From Streptomyces sp. RKND-216 (GTDB lineage Bacteria; Actinomycetota; Actinomycetes; Streptomycetales; Streptomycetaceae): a DNA stretch of 64,000 bases. The notes under the pieces were generated by a model, which was not told the DNA's origin, did no database searches, and saw only the letters and a program-made list of their open reading frames with translations. The stretch is from the NCBI RefSeq assembly GCF_004795255.1, contig NZ_SSBQ01000002.1:4866001-4930000 (forward strand), given 5' to 3'. Shown one piece after another: positions 62,811 through 64,000 of this stretch; the first letter of the stretch is position 1, and each line of letters opens with the position of its first letter. The position numbers were made by a program, and so were the translations under genes.

Positions 62811-64000
<1,190 letters not shown>

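Overview
The window is about 72% G+C. It uses many GTG starts, has long open reading frames on both strands that are mostly shadows of real genes, and carries stop/start overlaps of the ATGA and GTGA type. Gene content and order (dcw cluster, then sepF-yggT-divIVA-ileS, a dnaE block, and a his operon with a phosphoribosyl isomerase) point to the core chromosome of a Streptomyces or a close relative. This is inferred from remembered protein families and gene order; no search was run.

Layout. (1) 1-3100: a minus-strand MoxR / DUF58 / transglutaminase-like operon and a beta-carbonic anhydrase. (2) 3196-21685: the division and cell-wall cluster on the plus strand, rsmH-ftsL-ftsI-murE-murF-mraY-murD-ftsW-murG-ftsQ-ftsZ-pgeF-yggS-sepF-yggT-divIVA. 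It starts from a clear TTGACC-N16-TAGAGT promoter, and several of its genes overlap by 4 nt. It covers the UDP-MurNAc-peptide and lipid II steps, the septal synthase pair (FtsW, FtsI), the divisome scaffold (FtsL, FtsQ), the Z-ring and its membrane anchor (FtsZ, SepF), and the polar growth organiser DivIVA. (3) 21862-29604: ileS with a T-box leader (minus), an H1-like/TraR zinc-finger protein, lspA, a secreted metalloprotease and an rluD-type pseudouridine synthase. (4) 29607-35376: an antiporter relic, an MscS channel, a dienelactone-hydrolase-like protein, a PhoD-type phosphatase, a CPVC thioredoxin-fold membrane protein and small membrane or hydrophilic proteins. (5) 35599-39141: DNA polymerase III alpha.

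(6) 39236-53168: an accessory-like stretch. It holds a SGNH hydrolase plus TetR regulator under a 37-bp palindromic operator, two adjacent decayed genes (a frameshifted lipoprotein and a WD40 remnant), an MFS exporter, an AraC/GyrI-like regulator, a 52-aa hydrophilic protein, a NYN-domain nuclease-like protein, a two-gene ABC exporter, a cupin, YbaK, a Lon-N-domain protein and a large membrane-anchored protein of unknown role. (7) 53324-59219: hisD-hisC-hisB-(54-aa membrane protein)-hisH-priA-ridA-hisF. (8) 59339-64000: a secreted cutinase/polyester-hydrolase-like enzyme, a LuxR-family gene broken by an in-frame TGA, and the sdhB and (partial) sdhA subunits of a succinate dehydrogenase/fumarate reductase.

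Regulation visible in the sequence includes the ileS T-box, with mutually exclusive pairings around its Shine-Dalgarno site, the TetR palindrome, paired terminators at convergent gene ends (one contains both stop codons), and several genes with a -10-like hexamer 6-8 nt before the start codon, which suggests leaderless mRNAs. I saw no rRNA, tRNA, CRISPR array, insertion sequence or integrase. The window reads mainly as conserved Streptomyces chromosome. The least ordinary items are the polyester-hydrolase homolog, the palindromic operator with its hydrolase, the small proteins, and four broken genes.
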